Below, one piece after another: positions 8,160-16,889 of a stretch of 64,000 nucleotides of DNA. Origin of the DNA: Hydrogenophaga sp. Its GTDB lineage: Bacteria > Pseudomonadota > Gammaproteobacteria > Burkholderiales > Burkholderiaceae_C. The notes below the pieces were generated by a model that ran no database searches, was not told the origin of the DNA, and saw only the letters and a program-made list of their open reading frames with translations. The position numbers were made by a program, and so were the translations under genes. Within the stretch, counting starts at the first letter, position 1. Each line of letters begins with the position of its first letter. The DNA lies in assembly GCF_026125785.1 (NCBI RefSeq), contig NZ_JAHCKL010000002.1, positions 248,001 through 312,000 of the forward strand, written 5' to 3'.

Positions 8160-10481
8160 ATGAAGCGGTCTTCTCTTTCTGTTGAGCCCGACGCGCAGGA
8201 CGTGCGCGTGATGCCACCGGCGTCATCGGCCATCGTCGCGGCCACGTCCGACAGCCTGCCCAGACAGGCGCAGGCCCTGGCACGAGCTCGGGCTTTTGCC
8301 GAGCCGCTGCTGGCCAGCGAACGCCTGGATACGGGTGAGAACATCCTGGCGCATGCCGATGCGGTGGCCGGTGTTCTGCACGACATCGGTGGTTCTGAAG
8401 CCATGCAGGCAGCCGCGTATCTGGTGTACGCCTGCCAGCACCTGAACCGCCCGCAGGAGGTGATCGCCAAAGCCTTTGGCGACAACTTTGCCGCGCTGGC
8501 GGTGGAGACCACCAAGCTGGTCCAGCTTCAGCGCGCGGCGCGCCTCAAGCATGCCGAGGTGCAGGCCAAGAAAGAAGAGGAGCGTCAGGCAGCGCAAGAG
8601 CAGGACTTGCCGATGGTGGCGCCGGGCAAGACGGTGGTGTCGGAGCTGGCGGCCAGCCAGACCGAGAACGTGCGCAAGATGCTGCTGGCTTTCTCGCGCG
8701 ACCTCCGTGTGGTCATGCTCCGGCTGGCCTCGCGTCTGCAGACCTTGCGCTACTTTGCCGCCTGCAAGGGTGATCCTGGCGAGGCGCTGGCCAGCGAATC
8801 GCTGCATGTCTTCGCACCCCTGGCCAACCGGTTGGGCATCTGGCAGATCAAATGGGAAATGGAGGATCTGGCGTTCCGTTTCCTCGAACCCCAGACCTAC
8901 AAGGAAGTGGCGCGGCTGCTGGACGAAAAACGTGCCGAGCGCGAGGCCCACGTGGAGCAGGTGCGCCAGCGTCTGGAAGTCGAGCTCAATGAGCTTGGCG
9001 TGAAGGCGTCGGTGCAAGGTCGGCCCAAGCATATCTACAGCATCGTCAAAAAAATGCGGGGCAAGTCACTCGATTTCGAGCAGGTCTTCGACATCCGCGC
9101 CTTGCGCGTGATCGTGCCGGAGGTGGCCGACTGCTACACCGCGCTGGCCCATGTGCACGCCCGTTTTTCGCCCTTGGCCGATGAGTTCGACGACTACATA
9201 GCCAAGCCCAAGCCCAACGGTTACCAGTCCCTGCACACGGTGGTGCGCGACGAGCAGGGCAAGGCGTTCGAGATTCAGATCCGCACCCAGGCCATGCACG
9301 ACCACGCCGAGCACGGCGTTGCAGCGCACTGGGCCTACAAGGAAGCCGGTGTCAAAGGCTATGCGGGTGTCTCGGCCAGTTCCGAGTACGACGCCAAGAT
9401 CGCGGTATTGCGGCAACTGCTGGCCTGGGAGCGAGACCTCAGCGGGACCGCCCAGGGGCTGTTTGACGATCGCATCTACGTGCTCACGCCCGACGCGGCC
9501 ATCGTGGAATTGCCCCAGGGGGCGACGGCGGTGGACTTCGCCTACAGCGTGCACACCGACCTGGGGCATCGCTGCCGGGGTGCGCGTGTCGATGGGGCAA
9601 TGGTCACCCTCAATACACCCCTGCAGAACGGCCAGACGGTGGAAATCACCGCTGCGAAGGAAGGCGGGCCTTCGCGAGACTGGCTCAACGCCGAACTGGG
9701 TTACCTGGTCAGTCACCGTGCCAAAAGCAAGGTGCGCGCCTGGTTCAATGCCCAGGCCATGCAGGAAACCGTGGCCCGCGGCCGGGAGGCGGTGGAAAAA
9801 CTGCTGCAGCGCGAGGGCAAGACATCGCTCAAGCTGGATGACCTCGCCATCGCGCTGGGCCTGTCCTCGGCGCAGGAGATGTTTGAGCAGGTGGGCAAGG
9901 ATGAGCTGTCGTTGCGCGCCATCGAGTCCCATCTGCGTCCGCCGCTGCCCGAACCGGAGTTGCCTGCTGAAGGCCCGGTGTGGTTGAAGAAGCCGCGCAA
10001 GAACGCCACATCGTCCAGTGCGGGCGTTCTCGTGGTCGGGGTGGACTCGCTCATGACCCAGCTCGCCAAGTGCTGCAAGCCTGCGCCGCCAGACGAGATC
10101 GGTGGTTTCGTGACCCGCGGAAAGGGTGTGAGCATCCACCGTGCGGACTGCACCGATTTCGCTCATCTCCAGCGAAAGAACCCCGACCGGGTGATCGAAG
10201 TGCAGTGGGGTGGCGGCCAGTCCTCGGCTGGGCGCGACTCGCCCGCGACCTTCTACCCCGTCGATGTGGCGATCGAGGCCGTCGACCGGCAGGGCCTGCT
10301 GCGCGACATCTCGGATGTCTTTGCGCGCGAGAAAATGAATGTGATCGGCGTGCAGACCCAGTCGGTCAAGGGCATCGCCTGGATGACGTTCACCATTGAG
10401 GTGCCCGATGCCCGTCAGGTGGCGCGTGCCATGGCGGTGGTGGGTGATGTGCCCGGTGTGCGTGTCGTACGTCGCAAATGA
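8160..10481 (+). CDS. relA: GTP pyrophosphokinase RelA (ppGpp synthetase I)
   Basis: Ribosome-associated alarmone synthetase of the stringent response (773 aa): it transfers pyrophosphate from ATP to GTP/GDP when uncharged tRNA occupies the A site. Domains in order: a degenerate hydrolase-like region (residues about 45-190), the synthetase domain (about 240-390) with KHIYSIVKKM and KPKPNGYQSLHTVV, the TGS domain (about 440-500, VLTPDAAIVELPQGATAVDFAY), the zinc-finger/CC region (AKCCKPAPPDEIGGFVTRGKG) and a C-terminal ACT domain. In the HD region the metal-binding His-Asp pair is replaced (YACQHL at about residue 90), and the synthetase carries E342-F-D-D345, the EXDD signature of monofunctional RelA. 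It is therefore RelA and not SpoT. Confidence 0.94.
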   Translation: MKRSSLSVEPDAQDVRVMPPASSAIVAATSDSLPRQAQALARARAFAEPLLASERLDTGENILAHADAVAGVLHDIGGSEAMQAAAYLVYACQHLNRPQEVIAKAFGDNFAALAVETTKLVQLQRAARLKHAEVQAKKEEERQAAQEQDLPMVAPGKTVVSELAASQTENVRKMLLAFSRDLRVVMLRLASRLQTLRYFAACKGDPGEALASESLHVFAPLANRLGIWQIKWEMEDLAFRFLEPQTYKEVARLLDEKRAEREAHVEQVRQRLEVELNELGVKASVQGRPKHIYSIVKKMRGKSLDFEQVFDIRALRVIVPEVADCYTALAHVHARFSPLADEFDDYIAKPKPNGYQSLHTVVRDEQGKAFEIQIRTQAMHDHAEHGVAAHWAYKEAGVKGYAGVSASSEYDAKIAVLRQLLAWERDLSGTAQGLFDDRIYVLTPDAAIVELPQGATAVDFAYSVHTDLGHRCRGARVDGAMVTLNTPLQNGQTVEITAAKEGGPSRDWLNAELGYLVSHRAKSKVRAWFNAQAMQETVARGREAVEKLLQREGKTSLKLDDLAIALGLSSAQEMFEQVGKDELSLRAIESHLRPPLPEPELPAEGPVWLKKPRKNATSSSAGVLVVGVDSLMTQLAKCCKPAPPDEIGGFVTRGKGVSIHRADCTDFAHLQRKNPDRVIEVQWGGGQSSAGRDSPATFYPVDVAIEAVDRQGLLRDISDVFAREKMNVIGVQTQSVKGIAWMTFTIEVPDARQVARAMAVVGDVPGVRVVRRK

Positions 10482-10517
10482 GGCGCTTCCTCCGGCCGAG
10501 GTGGGGCGGAACACTGC

Positions 10518-10523
10518 TATACT
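10518..10523 (+). promoter_or_regulatory. -10 box of tRNA-Val (TATACT)
   Basis: TATACT lies 21 nt before the tRNA 5' end in the relA-tRNA gap. No convincing -35 hexamer is seen 16-18 nt upstream, so recognition may rely on a strong -10 or on activators. Confidence 0.45.
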
Positions 10524-10544
10524 TCGAGGCTTCGAACTGATCGT

Positions 10545-10621
10545 AGGCGCGTAGCTCAGCTGGTTAGAGCACCACCTTGACATGGTGGGGGTCAGGGGTT
10601 CGAGTCCCTTCGCGCCTACCA
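10545..10621 (+). tRNA. tRNA-Val (anticodon GAC)
   Basis: The 77-nt sequence folds into a full cloverleaf. The acceptor AGGCGCG pairs with CGCGCCT, the D arm is GCTCAGCTGGTTAGAGC, the anticodon stem CCACC/GGTGG encloses the loop TTGACAT with anticodon GAC at 10579-10581, and the T arm is AGGGG-TTCGAGT-CCCTT. The 3' CCA is encoded (10619-10621). It sits alone between relA and phaR and is followed by an intrinsic terminator. Confidence 0.97.
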
Positions 10622-10659
10622 CTCCGATGACGATTCGGGGTGTGGAGGTTAATCAAATC

Positions 10660-10682
10660 GCCCGGTGTTGCCGGGCTTTTTT
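10660..10682 (+). terminator. Rho-independent terminator after tRNA-Val
   Basis: GCCCGG-TGTTG-CCGGGC forms a perfect 6-bp GC stem with a 5-nt loop, immediately followed by six T residues (10677-10682). It ends the tRNA-Val transcript upstream of phaR. Confidence 0.9.
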
Positions 10683-10849
10683 GCGCCCAGCGCCTGTGCG
10701 CACCACCTGGCGGTCGCGTTCCTGCCGGCCCAGGGCCCGACGGTTGCACAGGGAAAACCCATGCTCGGCCTACTGGCCCGGTTCCTGGAATCTGCCGTAT
10801 CCTCTCAGGATGCCGGGCGTTCCCGCCCGCTCCTTCTGAAAGTCCTGCA

Positions 10850-11395
10850 GTGCAAAAGTCCAAGGCCGACAGCGGTGGCGAGCGCGCCTCGTCCGTGCGT
10901 GTCATCAAGAAGTACCCGAACCGGCGCCTCTACGACACCGACACCTCTTCGTACATCACTTTGTCCGAAGTGAAGTCGCTTGTCATGGACAACGAAGCTT
11001 TCGTGGTGCGTGATGCGAAGACCAACGACGATCTGACCCGCAGCATCCTGCTGCAGATCATCCTGGAGGAAGAGACCGCCGGCGCACCCATCTTCACCGA
11101 GCAGGTTCTAGCCAACATCATCAGGTTCTATGGCCACGCCATGCAGGACTTCATGGGCTCCTACCTTGAGAAGAACGTGCAGATCTTCATGGAGTTGCAG
11201 CACAAGATGGCGGAGCAGTCCGGTGGCGTCAACCCGGAGGTCTGGAAGCAGTTCATGAATGTCCAGTCGCCGATGATGCAGGGGATGATGGGGACTTATC
11301 TGGAGCAGTCGCGCAACGCGTTCACGCAGATGCAGGAGCAGATGCAGAAGAACAGCGAGCAGATGCTGGCGGCGCTCGGGCTCAAGCGGCCCTGA
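10850..11395 (+). CDS. phaR: Polyhydroxyalkanoate synthesis repressor PhaR
   Basis: PHB-responsive DNA-binding repressor that controls phasin and PHA-synthesis genes and also binds PHB granules. The 181-aa protein has the family N-terminal domain (RVIKKYPNRRLYDTDTSSYITL near residue 16, then VRDAKTNDDLTRSILLQIILEEE) and the PHB accumulation regulatory domain repeats further on (LANIIRFYGHAMQDFMGSYLE), ending in a Met/Gln-rich helix. GTG at 10850 is chosen as start because homologues begin at this point with an almost identical QKSKAD segment and no ATG precedes it. The 5' region from 10683 to 10849 shows no clear promoter. Confidence 0.92.
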   Translation: MQKSKADSGGERASSVRVIKKYPNRRLYDTDTSSYITLSEVKSLVMDNEAFVVRDAKTNDDLTRSILLQIILEEETAGAPIFTEQVLANIIRFYGHAMQDFMGSYLEKNVQIFMELQHKMAEQSGGVNPEVWKQFMNVQSPMMQGMMGTYLEQSRNAFTQMQEQMQKNSEQMLAALGLKRP

Positions 11396-11429
11396 CGCCC
11401 AGTCGCGCACGGTATGGTGCGCGGTCTGA

Positions 11430-11435
11430 GACAAT
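11430..11435 (+). promoter_or_regulatory. Candidate -10 (GACAAT) directly before rimO
   Basis: GACAAT ends 6 nt before the rimO ATG at 11442. If used, transcription would start at or next to the A of the start codon, giving a leaderless mRNA; no ribosome site is visible upstream of the ATG. Confidence 0.4.
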
Positions 11436-11441
11436 CGGGGC

Positions 11442-12830
11442 ATGTCCGAAACGTCCGTTGCGCAGGCCGCCAGTGCGGCCCCAAAAGTCGGTTTTGTGAG
11501 CCTGGGCTGCCCCAAGGCCCTGACCGACTCCGAACTCATCCTCACACAGCTCAGTGCGGAGGGCTACCAGACCTCCAAGACCTTCGCGGGGGCCGACCTC
11601 GTTATCGTCAACACCTGCGGCTTCATCGACGACGCCGTGCGCGAGAGCCTGGATACGATCGGCGAGGCGCTGGCGGAGAACGGTAAAGTCATCGTGACCG
11701 GTTGCCTGGGGGCCCGGGAAGGTGAAGGGGGTGGTAACCTGGTCAGGCAGATGCACCCCAGCGTGCTTGCGGTCACCGGCCCACATGCCACCCATGAAGT
11801 GATGAGCGCGGTGCACGAGCACCTGCCCAAGCCGCACGACCCTTTCGTCGATCTGGTGCCACCCCAAGGCATCAAGCTCACACCGAGGCACTACGCCTAC
11901 CTGAAGATCAGCGAAGGCTGCAACCACCGCTGCACGTTCTGCATCATTCCCTCGATGCGCGGCGACCTGGTGAGTCGCCCGATCGGCGATGTACTGACTG
12001 AAGCGCGCAAGCTGTTCGAGTCTGGCGTGAAGGAGTTGCTGGTGGTGAGCCAGGACACGTCGGCCTATGGAGTGGACGTGAAGTACCGCACGGGCTTCTG
12101 GGATGGCAAACCGGTGAAGACGCGCATGTTCGATCTGGTGCGTGCGCTCGGCGAGATCGCCCGCGGGTTTGGTGCCTGGGTGCGCCTGCACTATGTTTAT
12201 CCGTACCCTCATGTCGATGAGATCATCCCGCTCATGGCCGATGGACTGTGCCTGCCGTATCTCGACGTGCCGTTGCAGCACAGCCACCCGGATGTGCTGC
12301 GACGCATGAAGCGGCCTGCCAGTGGGGAGCGCAACCTGGAGCGCATCGCGCGCTGGCGTGAAATCTGCCCCGAGATCGTCGTGCGCAGCACCTTCATTGC
12401 GGGCTTCCCAGGCGAGACCGAAGCCGAGTTCGAGCACCTGCTCGATTTCCTGCGCGAAGCCCGGATCGACCGGGCCGGCTGCTTTGCCTATTCGCCGGTG
12501 CCAGGTGCCACGGCCAATGAGTTGCCGGATGCGGTGCCGGACACCCTGCGCGAGGAGCGTCGCGCCCGTTTCATGGCGGTTGCCGAAGCGCTTTCGGTGC
12601 AGAAGTTGCAGGACCGTATCGGCGCTACCATGCAGGTGCTGGTGGATGCAGCGCCTGGCATGGGGCGCAAAGGTGGCGTGGGCCGCAGCTACGCCGATGC
12701 CCCGGAGATCGACGGCGTGGTGCGTCTGTTGCCACCGGAGAAGATCAGCAAGACGTTGAAAGTGGGCGAGTTCACCAAGGCCCGTGTGGTCGCCGCGCAA
12801 GGGCATGACCTGCTGGCGGTCCCGTTTTGA
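11442..12830 (+). CDS. rimO: Ribosomal protein S12 methylthiotransferase RimO
   Basis: Radical-SAM enzyme with two 4Fe-4S clusters that adds a methylthio group to the conserved Asp of ribosomal protein S12. The 462-aa protein has the N-terminal UPF0004 domain ([23 protein letters not shown] and TGCLGARE supply the three Cys ligands of the auxiliary cluster), the radical SAM motif CNHRCTFC near residue 163 followed by [12 protein letters not shown], and a C-terminal TRAM domain (about residues 395-462). The IPSMRG variant and overall length separate it from the tRNA enzyme MiaB. It stands alone, 46 nt after phaR, with a possible promoter overlapping its start. Confidence 0.95.
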   Translation: MSETSVAQAASAAPKVGFVSLGCPKALTDSELILTQLSAEGYQTSKTFAGADLVIVNTCGFIDDAVRESLDTIGEALAENGKVIVTGCLGAREGEGGGNLVRQMHPSVLAVTGPHATHEVMSAVHEHLPKPHDPFVDLVPPQGIKLTPRHYAYLKISEGCNHRCTFCIIPSMRGDLVSRPIGDVLTEARKLFESGVKELLVVSQDTSAYGVDVKYRTGFWDGKPVKTRMFDLVRALGEIARGFGAWVRLHYVYPYPHVDEIIPLMADGLCLPYLDVPLQHSHPDVLRRMKRPASGERNLERIARWREICPEIVVRSTFIAGFPGETEAEFEHLLDFLREARIDRAGCFAYSPVPGATANELPDAVPDTLREERRARFMAVAEALSVQKLQDRIGATMQVLVDAAPGMGRKGGVGRSYADAPEIDGVVRLLPPEKISKTLKVGEFTKARVVAAQGHDLLAVPF

Positions 12831-12884
12831 CGGTCTGCCCCAACCCCACTTTTCCCACCCGCGGGCTTATTGGCCTGCGCAAAG

Positions 12885-12917
12885 AAAAAAGGCTTGCAAA
12901 CCTTGTGTTTGCAAGCC
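12885..12917 (-). terminator. Rho-independent terminator of tRNA-Leu(CAG)
   Basis: Read on the minus strand, GGCTTGCAAAC-ACAAG-GTTTGCAAGCC is a perfect 11-bp stem with a 5-nt loop, followed by a run of six T. It lies 10 bp beyond the 3' end of tRNA-Leu. On the plus strand the stem lacks a T-run, so it is less likely to end the rimO transcript. Confidence 0.9.
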
Positions 12918-12927
12918 CTTATATGAT

Positions 12928-13012
<85 letters not shown>

Positions 13013-13046
13013 ATCTCAGGAAAACCAGAAGTATAGCAGAGAAAAA

Positions 13047-15314
13047 GTGAACGAAAAAAACAGCCTGTTGGCCGAATACGAAGGCGTGGTTTCCGGACAC
13101 CGTGATGGACACGGGTTCGTGATCCGCGACGATGGCCAGGCCGACATCTACCTTCCTTCCAATGAAATGCGCGCCGTCCTGCACAAGGACCGCGTGAAGG
13201 CCCGCATCGTGCGTCTGGACCGCAAGGGCCGTCCCGAGGGTCGCGTGACCGAGATCGTCGAACGCTCCGATGCGCCCATCATTGGGCGCCTCCTTCAGGA
13301 GAGTGGCGTGTGGCTCGTGGCGCCCGAAGACAAACGCTACGGTCAGGATGTGCTGATTCCCAAAAGTGCCACGGGCTCGGCCAAGCCGGGGCAGGTGGTG
13401 GTGGTCGAACTCACCGAACCTCCGGCGCTGTATGGCCAGCCTGTGGGCCGTGTGAAGGAGGTGCTGGGCGAAATTGACGACCCTGGCATGGAAATCGAAA
13501 TCGCGGTGCGCAAGTATGGTGTGCCGCACATGTTTTCCGAGGCCGCAATGGCGCAGGCCAGGGCGCTCCCGGACCATGTGCGTGCCAGCGATCACAGGCA
13601 CCGCGTGGACCTGCGAGATGTGCCGCTGGTGACCATCGATGGCGAGGATGCGCGCGATTTCGATGACGCCGTGTACTGTGAGCCGGCCAAGGTCGGCAAG
13701 GGCAAGGGCTGGCGTCTGCTGGTGGCCATCGCCGACGTCAGCCACTACGTGGAGACCGGCTCGCCGATCGACGTGGATGCCTACGACCGCGCGACCTCGG
13801 TGTACTTTCCGCGGCGCGTGATCCCCATGTTGCCGGAGAAGTTGTCCAACGGCTTGTGCTCGCTCAACCCTGGCGTGGAGCGCTTGTGCATGGTGTGCGA
13901 CATGCTGGTGAGCGCGCGCGGCGAGGTGCACGCCTACCAGTTCTATCCGGCGGTGATGTTCAGCCATGCGCGTCTGACGTACACCGAGGTGGCGGCGATT
14001 CTGCAGAACACGCGGGGCCCCGAGGCCGCCCAGCGCAAGTCGCTGGTGCCCTACCTGCTCAACCTGCACGATGTCTACCGTGCGCTGCTGGCCGCGCGCA
14101 ATGAGCGTGGTGCGGTGGATTTCGAGACCACCGAGACCCAGATCGTGTGCGATGAGTCCGGGCGCATCGAGAAGATCGTTCCGCGCACCCGCAACGATGC
14201 GCACAAGTTGATCGAAGAGGCCATGCTGGCGGCCAATGTCTGCGCGGCCGACTTCATCGGGGCAGGCAAACACCCCGGCCTGTTTCGCGTGCATGAAGGC
14301 CCCACGCCCGAAAAGCAGGAGATTCTTCGCAACTACCTCAAGGCCATGGGCGTTTCCCAGACCATTGGCGACAACCCCAAGCCCTCGGAATTCCAGCAGA
14401 TCGCCAACGCGACCAAGGACAGGCCGGAGGCCCAGCAGATCCACACCATGTTGCTGCGTTCCATGCAACAGGCGATCTACACGCCCATCAACAGCGGCCA
14501 TTTCGGCTTGGCCTTCGAGGCTTATACGCATTTCACAAGCCCGATCCGGCGCTACCCGGATTTGCTGGTGCACCGCGTGATCAAAGCGATCCTGGCACGC
14601 AGGCGCTACGAGTTGCCGGCGCTGCCCACGCCTGGCGAAGCGCATGCCAAGTTGAGCAAACGGCTGGCCAGCCGAGTGAAGCCGCCCGTGCCGGGTGAGT
14701 CCACGCGCAAGCCGTCCGCCGACACGCTGGCCTGGCAGGCAGCTGGGCTGCACTGCAGTGCCAATGAGCGCCGAGCAGATGAAGCCAGCCGCGACGTGGA
14801 GGCCTGGCTGAAGTGCAAGTACATGCGTGAGCACCTGGGCGAAGAGTTCAGTGGCGTGGTGACTGCGGTCACCAGCTTTGGCCTGTTCGTCACGCTCGAT
14901 GCCATGTATGTCGAAGGGCTGGTGCACATTACCGAGTTGGGTGGCGAGTACTTCCGCTTCGATGAGGCGCGCCAGGAGCTGCGTGGTGAGCGCACGGGGA
15001 TACGCTATGCGTTGGGAAGCCGGGTGCAGGTGCAGGTCAGCCGAGTGGACCTGGACGGGCGGCGCATCGACTTCCGGCTGGTCAGCGGTGACGATGACCT
15101 GCTGTTGCGCGCCATGCGGGACAAGGCGGGGCAGGGCGGAGCTGCCGATGGAGGCGGGCCAGGTGGCCGTGCGGGCAAGTCGCGCCGCGCAAGACCGGGC
15201 AGCGCCGCACCGCAGGCGCCCGTGTTGGAAGTGAAGGCGGCCGTGCGCAAGGCGTCAGCAGGCAAGAAGGCCGCGCGCAGCGCGCCGGGCAAGGCGCGAA
15301 AAGGGCGACGTTGA
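13047..15314 (+). CDS. rnr: Ribonuclease R
   Basis: Processive 3'-5' exoribonuclease (755 aa) that degrades structured RNA and takes part in rRNA quality control. After cold-shock-like OB domains (VSGHRDGHGFVIRDDGQADIYL at the start) comes the RNB catalytic domain with the Asp cluster DGEDARDFDDAVY (about residues 198-210), FTSPIRRYPDLLVHR, and an S1 domain (about 595-680, GVVTAVTSFGLFVTLDAMYVEG). It ends in a Lys/Arg/Ala-rich tail, a likely RNA-binding extension. The frame stays open upstream through the tRNA-Leu locus, but those residues cannot be protein; GTG at 13047 matches the homologue start (NEKNSLLAEYEGVVSGHRDG). The ribosome site is weak. Confidence 0.93.
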   Translation: MNEKNSLLAEYEGVVSGHRDGHGFVIRDDGQADIYLPSNEMRAVLHKDRVKARIVRLDRKGRPEGRVTEIVERSDAPIIGRLLQESGVWLVAPEDKRYGQDVLIPKSATGSAKPGQVVVVELTEPPALYGQPVGRVKEVLGEIDDPGMEIEIAVRKYGVPHMFSEAAMAQARALPDHVRASDHRHRVDLRDVPLVTIDGEDARDFDDAVYCEPAKVGKGKGWRLLVAIADVSHYVETGSPIDVDAYDRATSVYFPRRVIPMLPEKLSNGLCSLNPGVERLCMVCDMLVSARGEVHAYQFYPAVMFSHARLTYTEVAAILQNTRGPEAAQRKSLVPYLLNLHDVYRALLAARNERGAVDFETTETQIVCDESGRIEKIVPRTRNDAHKLIEEAMLAANVCAADFIGAGKHPGLFRVHEGPTPEKQEILRNYLKAMGVSQTIGDNPKPSEFQQIANATKDRPEAQQIHTMLLRSMQQAIYTPINSGHFGLAFEAYTHFTSPIRRYPDLLVHRVIKAILARRRYELPALPTPGEAHAKLSKRLASRVKPPVPGESTRKPSADTLAWQAAGLHCSANERRADEASRDVEAWLKCKYMREHLGEEFSGVVTAVTSFGLFVTLDAMYVEGLVHITELGGEYFRFDEARQELRGERTGIRYALGSRVQVQVSRVDLDGRRIDFRLVSGDDDLLLRAMRDKAGQGGAADGGGPGGRAGKSRRARPGSAAPQAPVLEVKAAVRKASAGKKAARSAPGKARKGRR

Positions 15315-15334
15315 GCACTAAGGCAGGGCCTCGC

Positions 15335-16279
15335 ATGACCAGCACCCCACCCAGAGCATCGGTACGCTCCCGGCATGCAGGTGCAAAGTCGCCTGTCGGG
15401 CGGTCCGCAGCGCGCAAGTCGCCGGCGAGGCCAACCGAACGTCCCTTGCGGATTGGCGTGTCGGCGCGTCTGCTGCACCGCGTTCCTCAGGAGTTGGGCT
15501 TTCGCAGCAAGATACTCCAGTACATCGAGCAGTCGCTGGCCCACTGGATCATGGAGCACGGCGCGGTGGCCTTCATGGTGCCTGCGGTGGCGCACGACAG
15601 CAAGCACGCGGCGCGCCATCTCCAAGTGGAGCACGTGGTGCAGGAGCTCGACGCCCTGGTGCTCCAGGGCGGTGCTGATGTGGCTCCTCAGACCTATGGC
15701 CAGACACCGCTGGATCCGCGCTGGGAGGGCGATGTGGTGCGCGACCGCTACGAGCTTTCGCTGCTGCGCGCCTTCCTGTCCCAGCGCAAGCCGGTGCTGG
15801 GGGTCTGTCGTGGCGCGCAGTTGCTCAATGTGGCTTTTGGGGGCACGCTGTACCAGGACATTGCAACCCAGTGCCCGGCAGCGCACGCCCATGTGGACAC
15901 CGATCTGTACGATCAACTCGAACACGACGTGACTTTCTTGCAGGGTTCGGCCCTGACGGCGCTGTACCCCAATGCATCGCAGCTTCGTGTCACGAGCATT
16001 CACCACCAGGCCGTGGCCGATCTGGGCAAAGGGGTGGTGGTGGAGGCGGTGTCTACCATCGACGGCATGGTGGAGGCCATTCGCTGGACAGGGGATTCCT
16101 ATGCGCGGGGCGTGCAGTGGCATCCAGAGTTCCACCATGGACGCGATGCCCTGGCCGACAGCTCACCCATCATGCTGGACTTCCTGGAAGCTTCGCGCGC
16201 GGCTGCGCTCAAGCGGCTCGAAGATGGCCTGGCCCTCGACCCGCGAGTGCCGCTTGCGCCGCTGCGCTTCGGTGCCTGA
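15335..16279 (+). CDS. Gamma-glutamyl-gamma-aminobutyrate hydrolase-like class I amidotransferase (peptidase C26)
   Basis: Cytoplasmic hydrolase of 314 aa related to PuuD, which frees GABA from gamma-glutamyl-GABA in putrescine breakdown. Supporting motifs: RIGVSARLLHR after a basic, low-complexity N-terminus of about 40 residues, LVLQGGADVAPQTYGQ, the nucleophile Cys in PVLGVCRGAQLLNVAFGGTLYQD, and the catalytic His-Glu in GVQWHPEFH. The substrate is not certain, since no other putrescine genes are nearby. A TTG at 15311 overlapping the rnr stop would add eight residues; the ATG at 15335 is preferred. The basic start (SVRSRHAGAKSPVGRSAARKS) is unusual for the family. Confidence 0.82.
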   Translation: MTSTPPRASVRSRHAGAKSPVGRSAARKSPARPTERPLRIGVSARLLHRVPQELGFRSKILQYIEQSLAHWIMEHGAVAFMVPAVAHDSKHAARHLQVEHVVQELDALVLQGGADVAPQTYGQTPLDPRWEGDVVRDRYELSLLRAFLSQRKPVLGVCRGAQLLNVAFGGTLYQDIATQCPAAHAHVDTDLYDQLEHDVTFLQGSALTALYPNASQLRVTSIHHQAVADLGKGVVVEAVSTIDGMVEAIRWTGDSYARGVQWHPEFHHGRDALADSSPIMLDFLEASRAAALKRLEDGLALDPRVPLAPLRFGA

Positions 16280-16336
16280 GCGCCTACACTGCCTGACGCA
16301 ACCCTGCTGACTTCTTTTCGACCACGCCACCAACGC

Positions 16337-16885
16337 ATGCGCATTGTTCTGTTCCTGCTGGAAACCGTGTTCTTCTTTCTGGTGGCCGCAGCCCTGCTGC
16401 GGGCCTGGATGAACCAGTTGCGCGTGCACATGTCTGCGCAGCCAGGCCGCTTCGTGATCGCGCTGACCAACTGGCTGGTCGCGCCATTGCGGCGCGTGCT
16501 GCCCCAGGCGCTGTCAAGGAGCCGCGTGGATTGGGGGAGTCTGCTGGCGGCGGTGCTGCTGTCTCTTGCGTTTGGCGTGGTCTGGGCCTTGCTGGCCACC
16601 AGCGTCTCCGGGCCCATGCCGTCTGAACATGTGCTCACGATGGTGCTGGGCATGTCGGTGCGCATGTTGCTGCGTTCGCTGTTGCAGGGCCTGATGGTTC
16701 TGTTGCTGGCCTACGCCATCCTGTCCTGGGTGCAACCGCAATCACCGGTCATGGGCACGCTGGGCCGCCTTTGCGATCCTTTCTTGCGCCCTTTGCGGAG
16801 GGTGGTGCCGCTGGTGGGTGGGGTGGATCTCTCGGTGCTGATCCTGATCGTCCTGTTGCAGGTCGGGCTGATGCTGCTGGCTTAG
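16337..16885 (+). CDS. yggT: YggT family membrane protein
   Basis: Integral inner-membrane protein of 182 aa with two copies of the YggT unit. Each has a hydrophobic helix, an amphipathic RxL/W segment and a Pro-rich turn: first LLRAWMNQLRVHMSAQPGRF...ALTNWLVAPLRRVLPQ, then LAYAILSWVQPQSPVMGTLGRLCDPFLRPLRRVVP, with four to five predicted transmembrane segments in all. The function is not settled; homologues have been tied to osmotic or potassium-related stress and to cell-division positioning. A TACACT hexamer at 16285-16290 may be its -10 box. Its end faces nnr with only 4 bp between stops. Confidence 0.88.
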   Translation: MRIVLFLLETVFFFLVAAALLRAWMNQLRVHMSAQPGRFVIALTNWLVAPLRRVLPQALSRSRVDWGSLLAAVLLSLAFGVVWALLATSVSGPMPSEHVLTMVLGMSVRMLLRSLLQGLMVLLLAYAILSWVQPQSPVMGTLGRLCDPFLRPLRRVVPLVGGVDLSVLILIVLLQVGLMLLA

Positions 16886-16889
16886 GGTG

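Noticed and set aside
8160-10481. SpoT-type bifunctional ppGpp synthetase/hydrolase
   Set aside because: The HD metal-binding pair is missing and the synthetase carries EXDD, both typical of RelA.
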